From positions 372,001-436,000 of the forward strand of contig JBCAQO010000014.1 in assembly GCA_039111635.1 (NCBI GenBank): 64,000 nucleotides of DNA, in the 5' to 3' direction. Positions 11,629-21,861 of the stretch are shown piece after piece. This stretch comes from Heterobasidion occidentale (taxonomy: Eukaryota > Basidiomycota > Agaricomycetes > Russulales > Bondarzewiaceae). The stretch's first letter is position 1, and each line of letters starts with the position of its first letter. A program made the position numbers and the translations under genes. A model generated the notes under the pieces. The model saw only the letters and a list, made by a program, of their open reading frames with translations. It was not told where the DNA came from and did not search any database.

Positions 11629-14322
11629 CTATGACGCGGGCGATATCCTGTTCAAGGCAGCCCTCACGTTTTTGTCTTCTCCAATGACATCCAAGTATCT
11701 TCTGATCGCCACGGCAGCATCAGAAACGTGCGTTTTATCGTTTACATTAGTTGCCTCCAACACATCTGCGACGAGCTCGATCATAGGGTCGAGAATATAG
11801 CGTGGCAGCGCGTCTGGCTGCTTCTTTGCGTGCGGCAGCATCTCCTGAAGAAGGGCGACAAGGTACTTTTGTGTACCCTGGCTCGTGTGTGCGTGGATCC
11901 GGTCGGCCGTAAGTGTCTCGAGAGTACTGCGGAACAGCGCATGCGACTCCTGCGCGATCTGCGTGTGCGCGCGAAAGGCCGTCACAAAGAGATCGACCGC
12001 GAACGCCATCCCACCGTCGCGGATGTCCTGCAGTCGCCAGAGCTGGATCTTGAACGGTGTCGACTTTGCCATCAGCTTCTGCAAGGGCGGGAGCTCGAGC
12101 TCTCGAGCACTGAGCTCGACGAGGGATTTGGGCATGCCCTCTTCATCTGCTGTCCAGCCGGTCGCCGCAAGGCCACGTAGATTCCAAGCCGCAAGCCACA
12201 ATCGCTGTGTGAGCAGCCGTGCCGGCAATAGGTGAGGCATCATCCATTTTTGTACGTCCAATTTTGTAGGCGACTTTCGTTTGTCTTGTGGCCATTCGAT
12301 TGCAGCTCCTGGAAGATACGCGAGCACGCCACCGGTCGTATCCATGATCGATTGTACGAGATCCATCGTAGCCTCATCCACCTCGTCTGCCCAACCCAGG
12401 ACGTTCCATGAGTACTCGATCTTTGACAGGAGCTCCTTGCCGTCCTTCATCACGTCGTTGAGAATCTGCTCCATTTTATCCGGCTCTGGCGCCTTGTCCT
12501 TTTGCAGTATCTTGTGAAGATTAGACGAGGCCTCCCACGCCTTGGCCACTTGCTTGTCTATGATCCCTGCTGTCTTCGCTGCGACCTCGTCGTCGTTCTT
12601 CTTCTCAGCACGGGCTGCTGCAAGCTTGGCTATGACTTTTGTCGCAGCCTCGACAATTTTCCCTCCCTGTAACATCTGTCGCGTAGACATGATCGTCATG
12701 CACGTCCACTTTGCGGCAAAGACGCTGTCGTACCCAGCGCCCTGATCCGCGAGCGCACGAGTCTGGCCATCCATGGGGCCAGGCGTGAGTAACAAAACAC
12801 CCTCCTTCTCGCGTGTCTGCTGGATACGTCCAAGGTATACCAACGCCTGTGCCATGATCGCTTGATCCAAGAACGAGTTGGTCTTGCCCTTCATACCAAG
12901 GACAAGGGAGAGCGCGGCATCAATACATGCGCGCGCACGCTTCCATCGCTCCTGGTTCCCGAGGATGCCTGGATCCGTGCACGTCTTCAAGAGACGGTTG
13001 ATTCGGCTGCTAAGGTCCTTGACGGTGTGAGGAGAGAGCTCAGACGACGAGCTCGGTCTCTTGGAAAGGGCCTTCGTGTTTCCCATCGAGCTGGTGCTCT
13101 CAGGGCTCGGTTGATGTGTATCCGCGACATTCATCCAGACGTCTTTACCCCAGGGAGAGTCGATCGACCCTGGAATGCCGGCTACGAACGGCTCCAGCTC
13201 GCTATCCTCGGTAAGATTATCAATGACCCAGACGATCGCCCTCGCATCGCGTGCCTTGCGATCGTCAGAATAATACATAGCCAGCTGAACGCGACCATCA
13301 GTCATGTTGCCGCTGATAGACTTGCGCTCTGAGCCGTTGTCGTCGAGATTGTGCCGGTTACGCAGCCACTGTGTGATCCACCAGAAAATGCCTGACAGAG
13401 GCGTTTGATATGGTGACTGGGCATAGAAGACCGGCGAAGCCATGCAAGCGATATACAAAGCTCCGCTGACTGCGATGACGGAAGTCGTCGTAACGGCTAC
13501 ATCGTAGTTGATAGCGAAGAGAAAGTCGGCCAGACCGATGAAGAAGAGGAAGAGGGAGACGTGGATGAGAGCGGGCACGCATTCTACCACAACCGCCATA
13601 TTGCCGTTCCACGCGCCCTCGTACAAGAACTGTCGGACCCGAGCGCGTTTGAGAGGGTCGTTGTACCGCACAAAGACCTGCATGTAGTCGCGTACCCACT
13701 GCTGCACGATAGTCGCAGCGAGGGCGGCTGTCAAGCTGAACACCAGACTCATGAACCAGAAGATGTTGACGCGAATGCTGGAGCTAGTCGGCACGAACTC
13801 CGGCAGGCTCGAGGGCATCGTGACATTGACCAAAGAACCATTCGGCGCGAGCTGTTGAGATATCTGGGCCAAGAGCGTGACGGTCTGCTGTAAGAGAACA
13901 GCAGACTGATCGGCCGAGCTTGGTTGCAGCTGCTGGTAACTCTCTACCAAGAAGGCCGTCAAGCTGGCCGAGTAAAGACCCGCCTGCACGGTTGTTATCG
14001 CATCGACTGTGAATGATAAATGTGAAGAACATACGAATATAATAACCCCTTCCATATCGTCCTTCCATGTCTCGATGAGTGCCTTGTCATGGCTCTCTGC
14101 CTCCTTCATATATACCGACCACAGAGGGCTCGCACGCGCATCATAATCCTTGAGAGGTTCCTCTCCAGCATTGTGTTCTTTCTCTCCTTCGCCCTCAGAT
14201 GGCGACTTGGCGGTGGTCTCCGGGGACGACTTGCGTTTCTCGGAGTTCTCTACGCTGTCCCGAACTGGGAAAATGTTGAGCAGCGAACTCGCACACCGAG
14301 CTCGATACAATGAAACATACAT
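11629..14322 (-). CDS. DUF6535-type multi-pass membrane protein
   Basis: The N-terminal region matches the basidiomycete family DUF6535: WSVYMKEAESHDKALIETWK, DMEGVIIF and AGLYSASLTAFLVES, followed by three further hydrophobic segments (FWFMSLVFSLTAALAATIV; VVECVPALIHVSLFLFFIGL; a pair after INYDVAVTTT). The remaining 500 or so residues are soluble, largely helical and without a known domain. The function of the family is unknown. A 51-nt intron at 13984-14034 restores the family sequence VIIF|AGLYSAS. It is a multiple of three without a stop, so the unspliced frame is also open and gives the 897-residue reading. The start at 14322 (MYVSLYRAR) is the only ATG upstream of the domain but lacks other support. 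Confidence 0.75.
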   Translation of the reverse strand: MYVSLYRARCASSLLNIFPVRDSVENSEKRKSSPETTAKSPSEGEGEKEHNAGEEPLKDYDARASPLWSVYMKEAESHDKALIETWKDDMEGVIIFVCSSHLSFTVDAITTVQAGLYSASLTAFLVESYQQLQPSSADQSAVLLQQTVTLLAQISQQLAPNGSLVNVTMPSSLPEFVPTSSSIRVNIFWFMSLVFSLTAALAATIVQQWVRDYMQVFVRYNDPLKRARVRQFLYEGAWNGNMAVVVECVPALIHVSLFLFFIGLADFLFAINYDVAVTTTSVIAVSGALYIACMASPVFYAQSPYQTPLSGIFWWITQWLRNRHNLDDNGSERKSISGNMTDGRVQLAMYYSDDRKARDARAIVWVIDNLTEDSELEPFVAGIPGSIDSPWGKDVWMNVADTHQPSPESTSSMGNTKALSKRPSSSSELSPHTVKDLSSRINRLLKTCTDPGILGNQERWKRARACIDAALSLVLGMKGKTNSFLDQAIMAQALVYLGRIQQTREKEGVLLLTPGPMDGQTRALADQGAGYDSVFAAKWTCMTIMSTRQMLQGGKIVEAATKVIAKLAAARAEKKNDDEVAAKTAGIIDKQVAKAWEASSNLHKILQKDKAPEPDKMEQILNDVMKDGKELLSKIEYSWNVLGWADEVDEATMDLVQSIMDTTGGVLAYLPGAAIEWPQDKRKSPTKLDVQKWMMPHLLPARLLTQRLWLAAWNLRGLAATGWTADEEGMPKSLVELSARELELPPLQKLMAKSTPFKIQLWRLQDIRDGGMAFAVDLFVTAFRAHTQIAQESHALFRSTLETLTADRIHAHTSQGTQKYLVALLQEMLPHAKKQPDALPRYILDPMIELVADVLEATNVNDKTHVSDAAVAIRRYLDVIGEDKNVRAALNRISPAS

Positions 14323-15491
14323 GGATTTTCTGACCCCTTCTCGAGGTCGGGAAGATGTCCAATTGAGGTCATGATGCTGTCACGGTGACGAGCAGGTCAA
14401 GATCAAGGGTGTTCCTAGCTTCCTTGAGTTGCCCCCCATTTGTGGTGTGATGGCTGGATCGCGCGCGGCTGTAGAAACGCTAACAGGCGCCTAATACTGA
14501 GAAAGGCATCGATGCCATCAACAAAGTGTTCGGGTGTGTTCCGACTGCGTTCCGAGGGGTTATTATCTATGTTTGCATTATGGGGAACTAATGATTATGA
14601 TGATCCGATGATGCAGTGGTCGCAGTGCAAGAGCCGGTCAGATGTGATCACACTAATTTTGGCTTTCATTTTCATGACGAAACACGATCCAACATTCTGC
14701 TCTTCCAACACGTCAACATCCACATTATACCTCCTGAATATACCGATAACGACGTACACATGAGATACTTATAAACAGCTAATCACGACGCGGAGATGCA
14801 GAAGAAACACGAATCAGATCATGAGAGACACGGGGAGGAGGAGCGGCGATTACGCAAATGTACGGAGAGCGAAACCAGACTCGAGCAAACGAGTCGTCCA
14901 CAGCGCTGGGCCAAAGTAAGTACGTGGTGCGTGATGCTATCGTATGTACGTATCCGAGTCGACGGGCAGAACCGTAGTGGGAACGCGGTAAGGGTGGGAT
15001 GGGAGGGGGACAGAGGGTCGATATAGCAAGAACAGTCCATTTCGACGTCCAGCACGTGCCCGGAGGCAGCCATCGACAAAAGAGAACGAAAGGCGAGGGC
15101 AGGGGGAAAGGTGAGACGAAGAGCAAGGGGAATAAAGAAAGGTCAAGCAAAGAAAATAGACAGCAGACGCGTCGAAAACCAAGTTGATAAACACCGCACA
15201 ACCAATAGCCCAAAGTCCGCACGCCACGGCGACTAGCCCACACTACGCAGGCTGACCACCACCAACGCGGACCCGCTACCGTCTTCTTTCCATCCACTTG
15301 GTAGTTTAAAAAAAGAGTGATGCCGCCGACGCACGGAAGCCTTTGAGAAATCGAGGTCGGGTTGCATGTACAAGGGGTGGGTATCTTGATATCGAGACGA
15401 GGGAGGAGAGATGATACGAGATAGAGACGAGATGTGAGAAGTTCGAGGAAAGACTAGCCGAGGATAGGGTAAGATTGCAGATCCGAGACGT
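14323..15491. other. Intergenic, no gene seen
   Basis: Promoter of the DUF6535 gene and 3' UTR side of the RRM gene. Open frames on the minus strand (14779-15297) come from pyrimidine-rich sequence and look non-coding. Confidence 0.5.
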
Positions 15492-18029
15492 TCAGGCCTC
15501 CACCTTGGCATCCGCACCCTCCAACTCAACCGCACCGTCAGAGGCAACGAACGTCTCCTCGTTTACCATCTCCTCGTCCCCTTCAACCTTGACGTCTCCC
15601 TCCTCGCTCGCCACCGGCCCTGCAGACGCAGGTCCGTTGCCGCTTGCCGACCGCCGCGCGCTCGAGCCGCCTTGAGGGCCCGACCTGGGCGGGTTAGCGC
15701 ACCTGTCCTTGCCATGCGCGATACGCAGGTTCGCGTAGTCGGGCTTGTTCTTCACACCATCGATGGCCTTGATCGCGTTGGAAATGTTTGTGAAGTTCAC
15801 GAACGCACAGTTCCTGAGAGCATATCAGCACCATTATCCAGGACAGTGAAGTTTCAGACTCACTTTTCTTTCAGGAAGTTGACAAGCTCGATGTCACCAT
15901 ATTCCCCAAAGTCTCTCTTCAGTCGGTCCTCGTTGAAAGACTCGAAGTCTTCGATGTTGCCGATGTAGACGTTCCTCGTCGCACCGGAGTGCACCGCGAG
16001 CGCGAGCGCGGGAGGCAAGGGACCAGAGTTCTTACCCCATCCAATTTTCAGCCGCCGATTGTTCAGCGTGAGCCCCTGGTAGGACGCGACTTGGAAGAAC
16101 GTGAACGCCGCGGCCGGGTCGATGAACGTGACGAACTGCGATGCAATCAGAATTAGCTAGTAAAAGATGAGAAAAATGAGAAGCGTACAGCGATGTGCTT
16201 GTCCTGCATGTAGCGGATGCTCTGCAAAACGCCGCCGCGAATGGCGTTGCAAAGGTCCTCAGTGGTCGTCTCGGGGTGGATATTGCCCAAGTATACGGTC
16301 CTGTTAAGTCCCTGGTTTCCTGCGACTCCCATACCGTCCGGGGTGAACGGCGAATACGGAGAGAACGGCGAGAACGGCTGGCTCGTGTTGATAGGCGAGA
16401 GCGCCGCAGACTGCGCAACGAGCGATTGAGCGGCGGCGGCTTGAGCGGCCTGAGCAGCGGCCTGCTGAGACTTGGGGATGTAAGCACAGCGGTCCTTGCC
16501 GTAGTTTACACGTTTGCCGGCCCATGCAGGCTCAGTGGGCAAGGTGTTCACAACCTACAAGGCAACGCTTCAGCGGTGAGAACTGATGTTACGGTGATCA
16601 ACGCACCTTCGTAGCGATGGAGATGCTGAGGAAGTGCACGAAGCCGATATTCTTGTCGCGCACGATCTTGACTTGGTCAATCAACCCAAAACGGCTGAGG
16701 TCGTCACGCAACTGCTCCTCCGTAGTGTTGTCATCGAGTCCGCCGAGATAGACGTTCCTGCTTGCGTTGCTCTGACTGATCGCGAGGGCGACCTGGCTGG
16801 GCACAGGCGAAGGCTTGCCCCAACCGATCTTGAGCTCCTGCCCGTGAAGGGCAAGTTTTTTGATCGTGGCGTCAGCATGGAACGCCGCGGCAGTCGAGCC
16901 ATCTAGGAAAGAAAGAAAGACGCAAGACTTTTCGGGGAGAACGCGGATAGACTCGAGTGGTCCGAAGTGGACGAGGTTCAATAATTCATCGACCGAGGCT
17001 GTCGAGGGGAGATTGCCGACATACACTGTGCGGCCGGTCGCGTTCGTGGTTGCACTCAAAGCCGCACTCAGAGCACTGCCAGGGTAGTTTCCACCTTGCG
17101 TAGAGAGGGTCAATGTCGGTACGCGCTGTGGGTTGAAGCCCTGGATTTGGAGGTCAGTAAACAATCAGAAAGCTGACGCTTGAGAATAGACACGGAAGCG
17201 AATTGGTGCGCAAAATACTTCCATATCAGTCCACAAAAATGCGGCGCCTATAAAAGGCTCGGGAGATACACTCCGTCTCAAGCTTGATAGGGCACTCAGC
17301 ACGTATTATGGCGAACGTAGCTGAAGTCCGAGAATACTCAGAGCTTAGGCCATTGCGGAAAAATCAGAAGATTAGGCACGCTCTAACGCTGTATTTCAAC
17401 AGCCGCAACCGCCAGTTCACACAGCCACCCCGTTTGACGCTGCCCGGCGCCAGAGAGATAGAAAACAAAGACAACAGCTCACCTGCGTGAAGTTTCCGAC
17501 TTGATTGTTGTAAGGAAAACCACCGACACCGAGCATAGCCGGAAGACCGATTCCAAGCATGTTATATCCGTTAAATCCACCGTAGGCGCCCCCACCGTTC
17601 TGCTGTTGCTGCTGGTGTTGCTGTTGCTGCTGAGCAAATGCGATGGCAGTGTTTGGGCTCATTTGCTGAGACATACCATTCCCGTTGGTCGGGGTGTTGA
17701 GGGACGTGGAGTAAAGGGCGTTGGCGGCGAACGAAGCCGGAGGAGAGCCGTTGTAGCCTTGAGAAAGATTCGCCTGGGGGCCGTATCCGTAGTTGGGGAA
17801 AGCTTCACGGGTCGCAGAGAGACCGTTGGCACCATTGCTGGTGAACGAAGTGGGGGACCAACGGGCTTTTTTGGCATCAGGGCCGCCGACTGTATCCATA
17901 GACCTCTGTTGATGTGTGAGTGAACGCTGTGGGCGTGTTGTATGTGGTGGCACACACCTTCATCATGTCGAGGTCAAAACCGTAAGATGGGTACTGGGTC
18001 GCAAAAGCTGTCTGAGAGTCGTCCATCAT
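15492..18029 (-). CDS. Four-RRM RNA-binding regulator, Nrd1/Mrn1 type
   Basis: The protein has a disordered Asn/Gln/Gly-rich N-terminus (with a Q run and [15 protein letters not shown]) and four RRMs. RNP2-type strands mark each one: [25 protein letters not shown] and [12 protein letters not shown]2 and RRM4 end in the YGKDRCA and HGKDRCA signatures typical of fission yeast Nrd1 and budding yeast Mrn1. Those proteins bind mRNAs for differentiation and chromatin factors. The C-terminus is acidic (VKVEGDEEM). Exon breaks are visible near 17940, 17483, 17140, 16605, 16550, 16185, 15960 and 15810. One intron (17141-17482) is 342 nt, much longer than its neighbours. The start MMDDSQTAF follows a pyrimidine-rich leader. 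Confidence 0.87.
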
Positions 18030-18639
18030 GGTGGTGGTATAAATGTGGAGGGGGTATGGAAAAAAGAGTGGATGGGAGAGGAGGTAACGGCGGAAGGAGG
18101 GAGAATAAAAAAGAACTAGTTAGAGAAGCTGGGAAAGCTCAACGATGTAGAGAGCGTAAGGGTTGTGGGAGGGGGGGGGGAGGGGGGCGGCTGGATAGCT
18201 GGCAAACGAGTGTGGAGGAGTTGGCAGTAAAGAGAACACGCACAAAAAGAGAGAGTGCGATGTACTTATAGATAAAGCTTTAGAAAATGCCCAACCCACG
18301 CACGAAAACGAACGCGGCAAGCAAGGGCGGGCACAAGGACAGAAAGGACGAGGACCAACGCGAGACAGAACAGAGAGCGACGCTCGCCCTCACAACCACC
18401 GCGGCCTCCCCTTTTAGCAACTCTCCGCCCTCCCATCTTCCCACACCCTAAGCGCGTCCGCGCACGGACCCTCCACGTCCCCGACGACCCTCCCCGCCCA
18501 CGCCAATGCTGCACAGGGCGTACGGCAGCGCATCCGTCGACCGCGAGCACCTCTATTTACTGCACGGACACCGTGCCCAACGATCGCGCGATCGCGCCCC
18601 GCCATACCATATGAACTTTAGCACCTAGACAGTTAGCAT
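18030..18639. other. Upstream region of the RRM gene with a G-run
   Basis: Promoter and leader of the RRM gene; no coding frame. At 18167-18190 the plus strand has a run of G broken by single A bases (GGGA, then eleven G, A, six G), which could form a G-quadruplex. Confidence 0.55.
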
Positions 18640-18721
18640 GACTCCTTAGCTCAGTGGTAGAGCGTGTGATTCCAGCACCGTGAGAATCCACAAGGCCAAC
18701 GGTTCAATCCCGTTAGGGGTC
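18640..18721 (+). tRNA. tRNA-Trp(CCA)-like gene with about 11-nt intron
   Basis: The cloverleaf can be drawn: acceptor GACTCCT pairs with AGGGGTC, the D stem is GCTC/GAGC, and the T stem is AACGG/CCGTT around loop TTCAATC. The A box (TAGCTCAGTGG) and B box (GGTTCAATCCC) are intact, and a T5 Pol III stop follows at once. The anticodon loop reads TTCCAG, so CCA (Trp), with an insert of about 11 nt after position 37. The anticodon stem TGTGA/CCACA has an A-C mismatch at its inner pair. That weak stem, and degenerate copies of the same unit nearby, leave open that this is a tRNA-derived repeat and not a working tRNA. Confidence 0.55.
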
Positions 18722-18885
18722 AAATTTTTGTTGATACTCTCAGTGATTGTCTCTTGTTTTCTTGGTGTTCTGATGATTGAAGGGTGAAAGTAAAAGTAAG
18801 CAAACACTCTGGAAGTAAATTTAAATAGAGATCAAAGCAGTTTCACAAAAAATCTCATAATAAATCCTGTCCAATTAGAAAAGAA

Positions 18886-18922
18886 AAAGGGCACACTCTA
18901 CCACTAAGCTAAGGGACCTTGC
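18886..18922 (-). repeat. Inverted copy of a tRNA 5' half
   Basis: Read on the minus strand this gives GGTCCCTTAGCTTAGTGG followed by TAGAGTGTGC: an acceptor strand, an A box and a D arm closely like those of the unit at 18640. No matching 3' half follows on the minus strand, so it is a fragment. Confidence 0.6.
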
Positions 18923-20264
18923 ATGAGTACAATTATGCTTTTCTATCACCTCAGACACTTAACACTCATCGGTTCATAGATCATACAAGCTACATCATAG
19001 CCAATCATCCTCAAGGATTTTGTTTACATCCAGCAGTGCTTGATTTCAGACACCTTCCACCATCATAACTACCACAATACCCAAAGGTCAAGCTCATGTC
19101 CACTTTGTCAAGCAACAATCAACTCCGACCAATCATTGTCTTCCAAAAAACATTACATGGAGGATCCAGCACAAATTGGAAATGAGAGCTTCTTGTAGTA
19201 TGCACACCCACCTCATCATTGTTAAACATAGCTCAGCAACTTGTTAGATTTCCGGAATCTGTTCATGATTGAAGACCCTGTTCAAGCATGTGAAAGCTTT
19301 CCATCACATGAAGACAACAGCCAAGCTACAACTTACAGAGCAAGGTGGCTGGAGCAAGAAGTTAGATTAGAGATTGAAGTTGGAACTATAGGTGGATCAA
19401 AACATGAAAAAAGGTTGAAAGGGAAGGAAAATGTTGACTCTAGTGCTCGCAAGAAGAGGAAACAGGAGAGGATCCATATCAATAGAGGCTGAATAGTTTG
19501 GCCAAATTGCCCCGCGAACTTGAAAAGAGAGCTTGGAGATGTACAATATTCCATAGTGTATGAGTTCATTGTTCAGCCCAGTCAAATTCAACAAAGACAT
19601 GTTGTAAACTGTTGTATGGCACGGAAGGTTTATATTCGCAGTTTGTAGAAAAATTCATTCAATGGCCCAGTAAAATACATTCAAGAGAGGTCATGAACTT
19701 TTTATGGCGCAAAGATGTCAAACCATTATGCAGTTGCTTCATTGATCATATTGAGATAGGCCTTGATTGCGGGTGCACCGCCTGAAGAGAGGGGGACACC
19801 GCACTAGACTCGCACTAGGCACTTCCGTGAGTATAATGTGCAGAAACACACGAGTACGCCTTTGTACCTGGTTTGCCATGCTGAGCACATCAAGTTGTAG
19901 TACAGTTGGTAAAAAGGCGTCGCCTGCAGCTGCCCCATCTTTGCTGTCATCGTCGTCGTGACAATCTCTGCGGAGTCCCTCTGCATCATCGTCGAATAGG
20001 TGATTGACGTCAGTGACGATTTCTCGATAAGATGAAATTGTAGGTCCTTACCCGGTGTTGTATTGTCGGCATGCATCGACGTTACGGCATTGTTCTGGAT
20101 AACATGGTCTGGTGTCACAAGTTTGTCCTCGGTCTCATCACCTTCGCTGGAATCAGATTCCTTGTCTGGACATGGAAGCTTTTTCGCCCGCTTGATGCAC
20201 TTTCCCTTTCGTCTGAACTTCGGCGTGTAGCTCCAGCGGGTTTGAACACCCGTGTCGAGTCACC

Positions 20265-20420
20265 ACCAACGGTTCAATCCCACAAAGGGTCATTTCTACA
20301 CGTTCGATCCCACTAAGGGTCATATTTTTGTTGACACTCTCATTGATGTCGCCCGATCTCTCGATACCTTGAAGAGGAACAAAAGTGTTAGCAGGCATAA
20401 AGAAGCTCCGGAAGTGACCT
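20265..20420 (+). repeat. Degenerate copy of the tRNA 3' half and its downstream flank
   Basis: CCAACGGTTCAATCCC at 20265 repeats the T-arm at 18697 base for base. Here the T-arm/acceptor unit is present twice in tandem (ending AAAGGGTCATTT and then TAAGGGTCATATTTTTG). The similarity goes on through the T-run and TTGACACTCTCATTGAT, then loosely to GAAGCTCCGGAAGT. The match beyond the tRNA shows that a unit larger than a tRNA was copied. Confidence 0.65.
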
Positions 20421-20636
20421 GTCAGCTTGAAGTCAAGAAAGTCGACAATGGTTACAATGGTACTAGACATGCTGGTGTACTGGTGATGTGTGCATAGACG
20501 AAATCCAGCTCAATACAACTTTCAGCTGTGCAACAGCCAGGTTCAACTCCGGCAGTCTGTGGATATAACAAGCATTGTTATTACCGGGACATATGGTACA
20601 CGAGCAGCAGCAACAGTCCGTGGATCCCTTACGCCC

Positions 20637-21619
20637 TCATCCAAGGTACCTCCAGATAAGATAAAAACAGAAAAACGTGAAGACAGCACCCGCAATGAAA
20701 ATATACATGTCCTGCGTGCTGTTCGACCACTCAGCGAAGCACTGCGCACAAACCAGGGTCCGTGAGAAACGCACCTCCTGCGTTCGATCCAGCCAATGAC
20801 GTCCCTGCTCAGCCCGAGCGTGTTCGCCGCGTCCAGCAGCCGCCGCTGCGTGCCCTTGAGCATGTTCCGCTGATCAACGAGGTTGTCTAGCACCTCACGG
20901 CCCTGCGCGATGAATTCATCCAGCCGTGTGTCCGTATTCTGCAGGAACGAGTGTTCGTGCAGCGCGTGCTGCTCCCGCGTGGCTGCCATGAATGGCTCTG
21001 GCGTCCGGAAGGGCGACTCGGTGTGCTCGGGAGCGTTCGGCGGCGCAGAGGGCGTAAAGCGTCGCCGTGCGTCGGAGGCACCGGGTGAGAGAGGATTTGT
21101 GCCTGAAAAGAGCTCTGCACGTTGCTGAGGGGCGTGCGGCGCAGGAGGGTGTATCGGTCAAGCCGCGCCGAGGCCTTCGTGGAGACGGGAAGCGATGAAG
21201 AACTAGGCATACCTCGACTTCCGCTTGCGTCTTCAGTCGCTCAAACTCTTTTCTCAGCTCAAAGTAGTCGGTCCGAAATTTCTGCACTCGCCTGAACGCA
21301 TGCACGCTACGTTAGTTTTCCGCGCGCCTCGAGGCTCAAGCGCACGTACACGACGGCCTTCTCCTGCTTCGCCTTTATCATCTCTCGGCGCGCCATAGAG
21401 TCATAATCGTCGATGGTCCTGTTCATCGCGGATAGGGAGGCTGAAACCTGCCCTAACAGAAGTGTCAGTAGTGTACAAACTTGTACATAGCGCGGATGCA
21501 AAGCAATTGGACAACAACCAACCTAGCAGGGAGGCGGAACTGTCTCCACCGCGCATCCGCTCCAGATCAGCCTGTATGGAGCTTGTTTGTCGGACGCCAA
21601 GAGTGTATAACGAGTTCAT
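20637..21619 (-). CDS. BOS1: ER-Golgi SNARE Bos1 (membrin)
   Basis: Bos1 is the Qb-SNARE for vesicle fusion between ER and Golgi. The start MNSLYTLGVRQ and the helix MNRTIDDYDSMARREM with KAKQEKA are typical of the family. They lead to RVQKFRTDYFELRKEFERLK, a Ser/Pro-rich linker, and the SNARE motif (HEHSFLQNTDTRLDEFIAQG, then NMLKGTQRRLLDAANTLGLS). The last exon supplies ERRSTQDMYIFIAGAV and a C-terminal membrane anchor ending in YLIWRYLG, close to the usual Bos1 tail. Splices were chosen by frame and consensus, for instance a GTACGT donor near 21351. It is divergent from the next gene across about 240 bp. Confidence 0.9.
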
Positions 21620-21861
21620 CGTTGCTAAAATCAGGCGGAGGTGTAAGGACAGGCAATGAATGTGAAGGGATTGTAAAGACGTGGAATAAGCAGCCGTGCG
21701 AATGTTGCGACACGTCCAGTTTGGGTCTGGTCTTCAGCTCATCCCAACCCCAGCACTCACCATACTGTCCACATCAAATCGTCTTGTTTTGTGAGGCTGT
21801 GGTTTCTTCAAGAATATGGGACATCTAGGCGCCACTCTACACGACGGAGGACAAGGCAGAC

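Larger units (their letters stand above)
18722..20636. other. AT-richer intergenic region with tRNA-derived debris
   Basis: About 1.9 kb with no gene I can support. It contains partial copies of the tRNA-like unit (listed separately) and one open frame at 19241-19492 that ends in a basic KKRKQ stretch and resembles no family I know. Base composition is visibly more AT-rich than in the flanking genes, which fits a decayed insertion. Confidence 0.5.

Noticed and set aside
14779..15297. 172-codon open frame on the minus strand, partly hydrophobic
   Set aside because: Its hydrophobic look comes from pyrimidine-rich DNA; a shifted frame (14937-15227) looks similar, and neither resembles a protein family.
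19241..19492. Basic 83-codon frame in the gene-free region
   Set aside because: Possible transposon remnant, but no transposase or retroelement motif could be read, so it was not called as a gene.
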